Source: Thermaerobacter marianensis DSM 12885
GTDB taxonomy: Bacteria > Bacillota > Sulfobacillia > Thermaerobacterales > Thermaerobacteraceae
Reading direction: 5' to 3'
DNA: 64,000 bases
NCBI RefSeq assembly: GCF_000184705.1
Contig: NC_014831.1
Coordinates: forward strand, 310,001 to 374,000
A program made the translations under genes and the position numbers. A model generated the notes under the pieces. The model saw only the letters and a program-made list of their open reading frames with translations, was not told the DNA's origin and ran no database searches. Shown here in pieces: positions 62,663 through 64,000 of the stretch. Position 1 is the stretch's first letter, and the number at the start of each line of letters is the position of its first letter.

Positions 62663-62775
62663 CCTATGTTCAGGCGCGGGCCCGCCGGCGGCGGCGAGTC
62701 CGGGCCCCCGGCCGGCGTTGCCAGCGGCGCGGTCAAACCGGGCAAACCGCCGAGCTCCCACCAGCCTGCGGCAGG

Positions 62776-63198
62776 CTACTGCACCACCAGGACGGGGCCC
62801 CGCCAGTGTTCGACCACATAGGCGCTGACGCTGCCCAGCAGGGCCGAGGAGAGCCGTCCCAGGCCGCGCCGGCCCACCACCACCAGGTCCGGGCGCTGCC
62901 GTTCGGCCTCGGCGACGATCTCCCGGCCCGGCTCGCCCCGGCGGAGCACCGGCTCCACGGGCGGTCGCGGCTGGCCGAGCCGGTCTGCTGCTGCCTCCAG
63001 GATGGCACGGCCGAGGCGCTCCGATTCCTCCTGGAACCGGTACACGGCATCGGGACCGACGAACAGATCGCCGCTCATTCCAGGGACGCAGTGCACCAGG
63101 ACCACCTGCGGATCCGATTGGCCTCGCAGCAGCTGCCCGGCCAGTTCCACCGCCCGGGCGGAGGCGGGGGAGCCGTCCACCGCGATCAGGAACTTCAC
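62776..63198 (-). CDS. Universal stress protein, UspA family
   Basis: A 140-aa single-domain Usp. It starts KFLIAVDGSPASARAVELA, has the D-D-V-type strand PDLVVVGRRG and the ATP-binding G-x2-G-x9-G-S pattern in GRRGLGRLSSALLGSVS, ending VVEHWRGPVLVV. GTG 63198 follows GGGGGTGG. Its role is stress-related nucleotide sensing, not further definable. It converges on the nuo operon and lies on the same strand as, and downstream of, the antiporter gene. A pair of direct repeats lies just upstream. Confidence 0.9.
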   Translation of the reverse strand: MKFLIAVDGSPASARAVELAGQLLRGQSDPQVVLVHCVPGMSGDLFVGPDAVYRFQEESERLGRAILEAAADRLGQPRPPVEPVLRRGEPGREIVAEAERQRPDLVVVGRRGLGRLSSALLGSVSAYVVEHWRGPVLVVQ

Positions 63199-63214
63199 CG
63201 CATGCCACCCCCAG

Positions 63215-63254
63215 GTCGTTCCCCTGGTCCCAACCCGTCGTTCCCCTGGTCCCA
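63215..63254 (-). repeat. 18-bp direct repeat upstream of the Usp gene
   Basis: GTCGTTCCCCTGGTCCCA at 63215-63232 and again at 63237-63254 (plus-strand reading), period 22 bp, identical. It lies 16-56 bp before the Usp GTG and could be a regulator site or a local duplication. The rest of the ~260-bp gap to the antiporter gene (to 63460) shows no gene. Confidence 0.6.
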
Positions 63255-63460
63255 GCAGCCAGGCCTCATGCTTCCGCGGCCCCGCCGACGCGCCGCCGCC
63301 GCGCCGGCGCCGTGACGCCTGCACGATGCCCCCCAGCGCAGTGCGGGTTGAGAGCCTACGCGGGTATCCCGGGCCGGGCCCGGCCATGGCCATGGCACGG
63401 GTCCAGGCCACCGTACCCGCGGCCGCGCTCAACCCTGGTCCGGGTCGGTTCCCGTCCGCA

Positions 63461-64000
63461 TCAGTCGGCCTCTCCCGACCGCGGGCCGGGCGCGGGGGAG
63501 AAGGCGGCCGCACCCGACGGCGACCCGGGGGCACGGCCGAAGGACCAGCGCAACAGGATGGGCGTGATCAGCGTGGTAAAGAGCGTCATGACGACCATGA
63601 CGGAGAAGACCGCCTGGGAGATCACCCCTTCCTGCAGGCCGATGCCTGCCACGATCAGGGCGACTTCGCCGCGGCTGACCATGCCGATGCCCACCCGCAA
63701 GGCCTCCATCCAGGTAAAGCCGAAGGGGCGCACCCCCGAGCCCGAGCCGACGATCTTGCCCAGGGCCGCGGCCAGCAGGATCAGCACCAGGAAGGCGGGG
63801 CCACTGGCCGCCACGGCGTCCAACAGGTCGGTCTCCAGTCCGATGTTGACGAAGAAGATGGGGACGAAGAAGCCGTAGGCCAGCACCGCCAGCCTTTCCT
63901 CGACGGCGCGCTTGACGTCGGGGACCAGGGTCAGCATCACGCCCGCCATATAGGAGCCCGTAATGGCCGCCACGCCGCCCAGTTCCTCCGCGGCCACGGC
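63461..64000 (-). CDS. Cation/proton antiporter (CPA2/NapA-GerN type), C-terminal part
   Basis: The 5' end lies beyond the window. The visible ~180 residues hold the C-terminal half of a monovalent-cation:proton antiporter: GSYMAGVMLTLVPDVKRAVEERL, GFFVPIFFVNIGLETDLL, the SRGEVALIVAGIG helix with its conserved Arg, and FTTLITPILL as the last span. A short Ala/Pro/Gly-rich cytoplasmic tail follows, with no TrkA-type domain, unlike KefB/KefC. The exact ion (Na+ or K+) cannot be told. Confidence 0.88.
   Translation of the reverse strand, partial: AVAAEELGGVAAITGSYMAGVMLTLVPDVKRAVEERLAVLAYGFFVPIFFVNIGLETDLLDAVAASGPAFLVLILLAAALGKIVGSGSGVRPFGFTWMEALRVGIGMVSRGEVALIVAGIGLQEGVISQAVFSVMVVMTLFTTLITPILLRWSFGRAPGSPSGAAAFSPAPGPRSGEAD

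Overview
The window is about 64 kb of very GC-rich DNA (I judge roughly 70% or more G+C by eye) with dense, mostly rightward coding. The content points to a high-GC Gram-positive (Bacillota) thermophile. The evidence is a perfect CIRCE element before groES, a GatCAB amidotransferase operon, a PcrB-type prenylglyceryl-phosphate synthase, peptide-ABC lipoproteins with Firmicutes-style lipoboxes, strong GGAGG ribosome binding sites and many GTG/TTG starts. Thermaerobacter or a close relative is my best guess; this is inference, since no rRNA is present. I see no tRNA, rRNA, CRISPR array or insertion sequence.

Layout, left to right. 0-8.7 kb: housekeeping genes tsaD, a hexapeptide acyltransferase, murC, guaB, folC and a thiolase. 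8.7-11.4 kb: a molybdenum-cofactor cluster (moeA-moaC-mogA) preceded by a 19-bp-period repeat array. 11.5-13.8 kb: groES-groEL with a near-consensus promoter, CIRCE operator and terminator. 13.8-14.6 kb: a leftward VapBC-like toxin-antitoxin pair whose 5' end meets the guaA promoter. 14.7-16.3 kb: guaA. 16.3-24.7 kb: an unusual intergenic leader with a 29-codon membrane micro-ORF, then an operon of a large orphan sensor kinase (degenerate HD-GYP, GAF, PAS, HisKA), pcrA and ligA.

24.8-40.1 kb is a peptide-uptake island. Two complete five-gene peptide ABC transporters lie back to back (binding protein, two permeases, two ATPases each), followed by an M20 dipeptidase and an M24-fold protein whose metal ligands look altered. 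40.2-43.8 kb is the gatCAB operon, with a TATAAT promoter and a terminator. 43.8-49.8 kb holds an RND-type exporter, PcrB, a class IV aminotransferase and a YfcE-type phosphodiesterase. A third, solitary binding protein (49.9-51.7 kb) precedes the complex I operon.

51.7-62.7 kb is an 11-subunit complex I operon (nuoABCDHIJKLMN) behind a consensus TTGACA-N18-TATAAT promoter. The NADH-input module NuoEFG is absent. The window ends with a leftward universal stress protein and the C-terminal part of a cation/proton antiporter.

The most interesting non-gene signals are: a dispersed 12-mer (GGCCGGTTCGTC or its complement) present at least 11 times in coding and non-coding DNA; the 19-bp repeat array before moeA; an 11-mer with a Spo0A-box core, followed by an orphan Shine-Dalgarno, in the two most AT-rich leaders; and G/A/P/R-rich disordered extensions in many housekeeping proteins.
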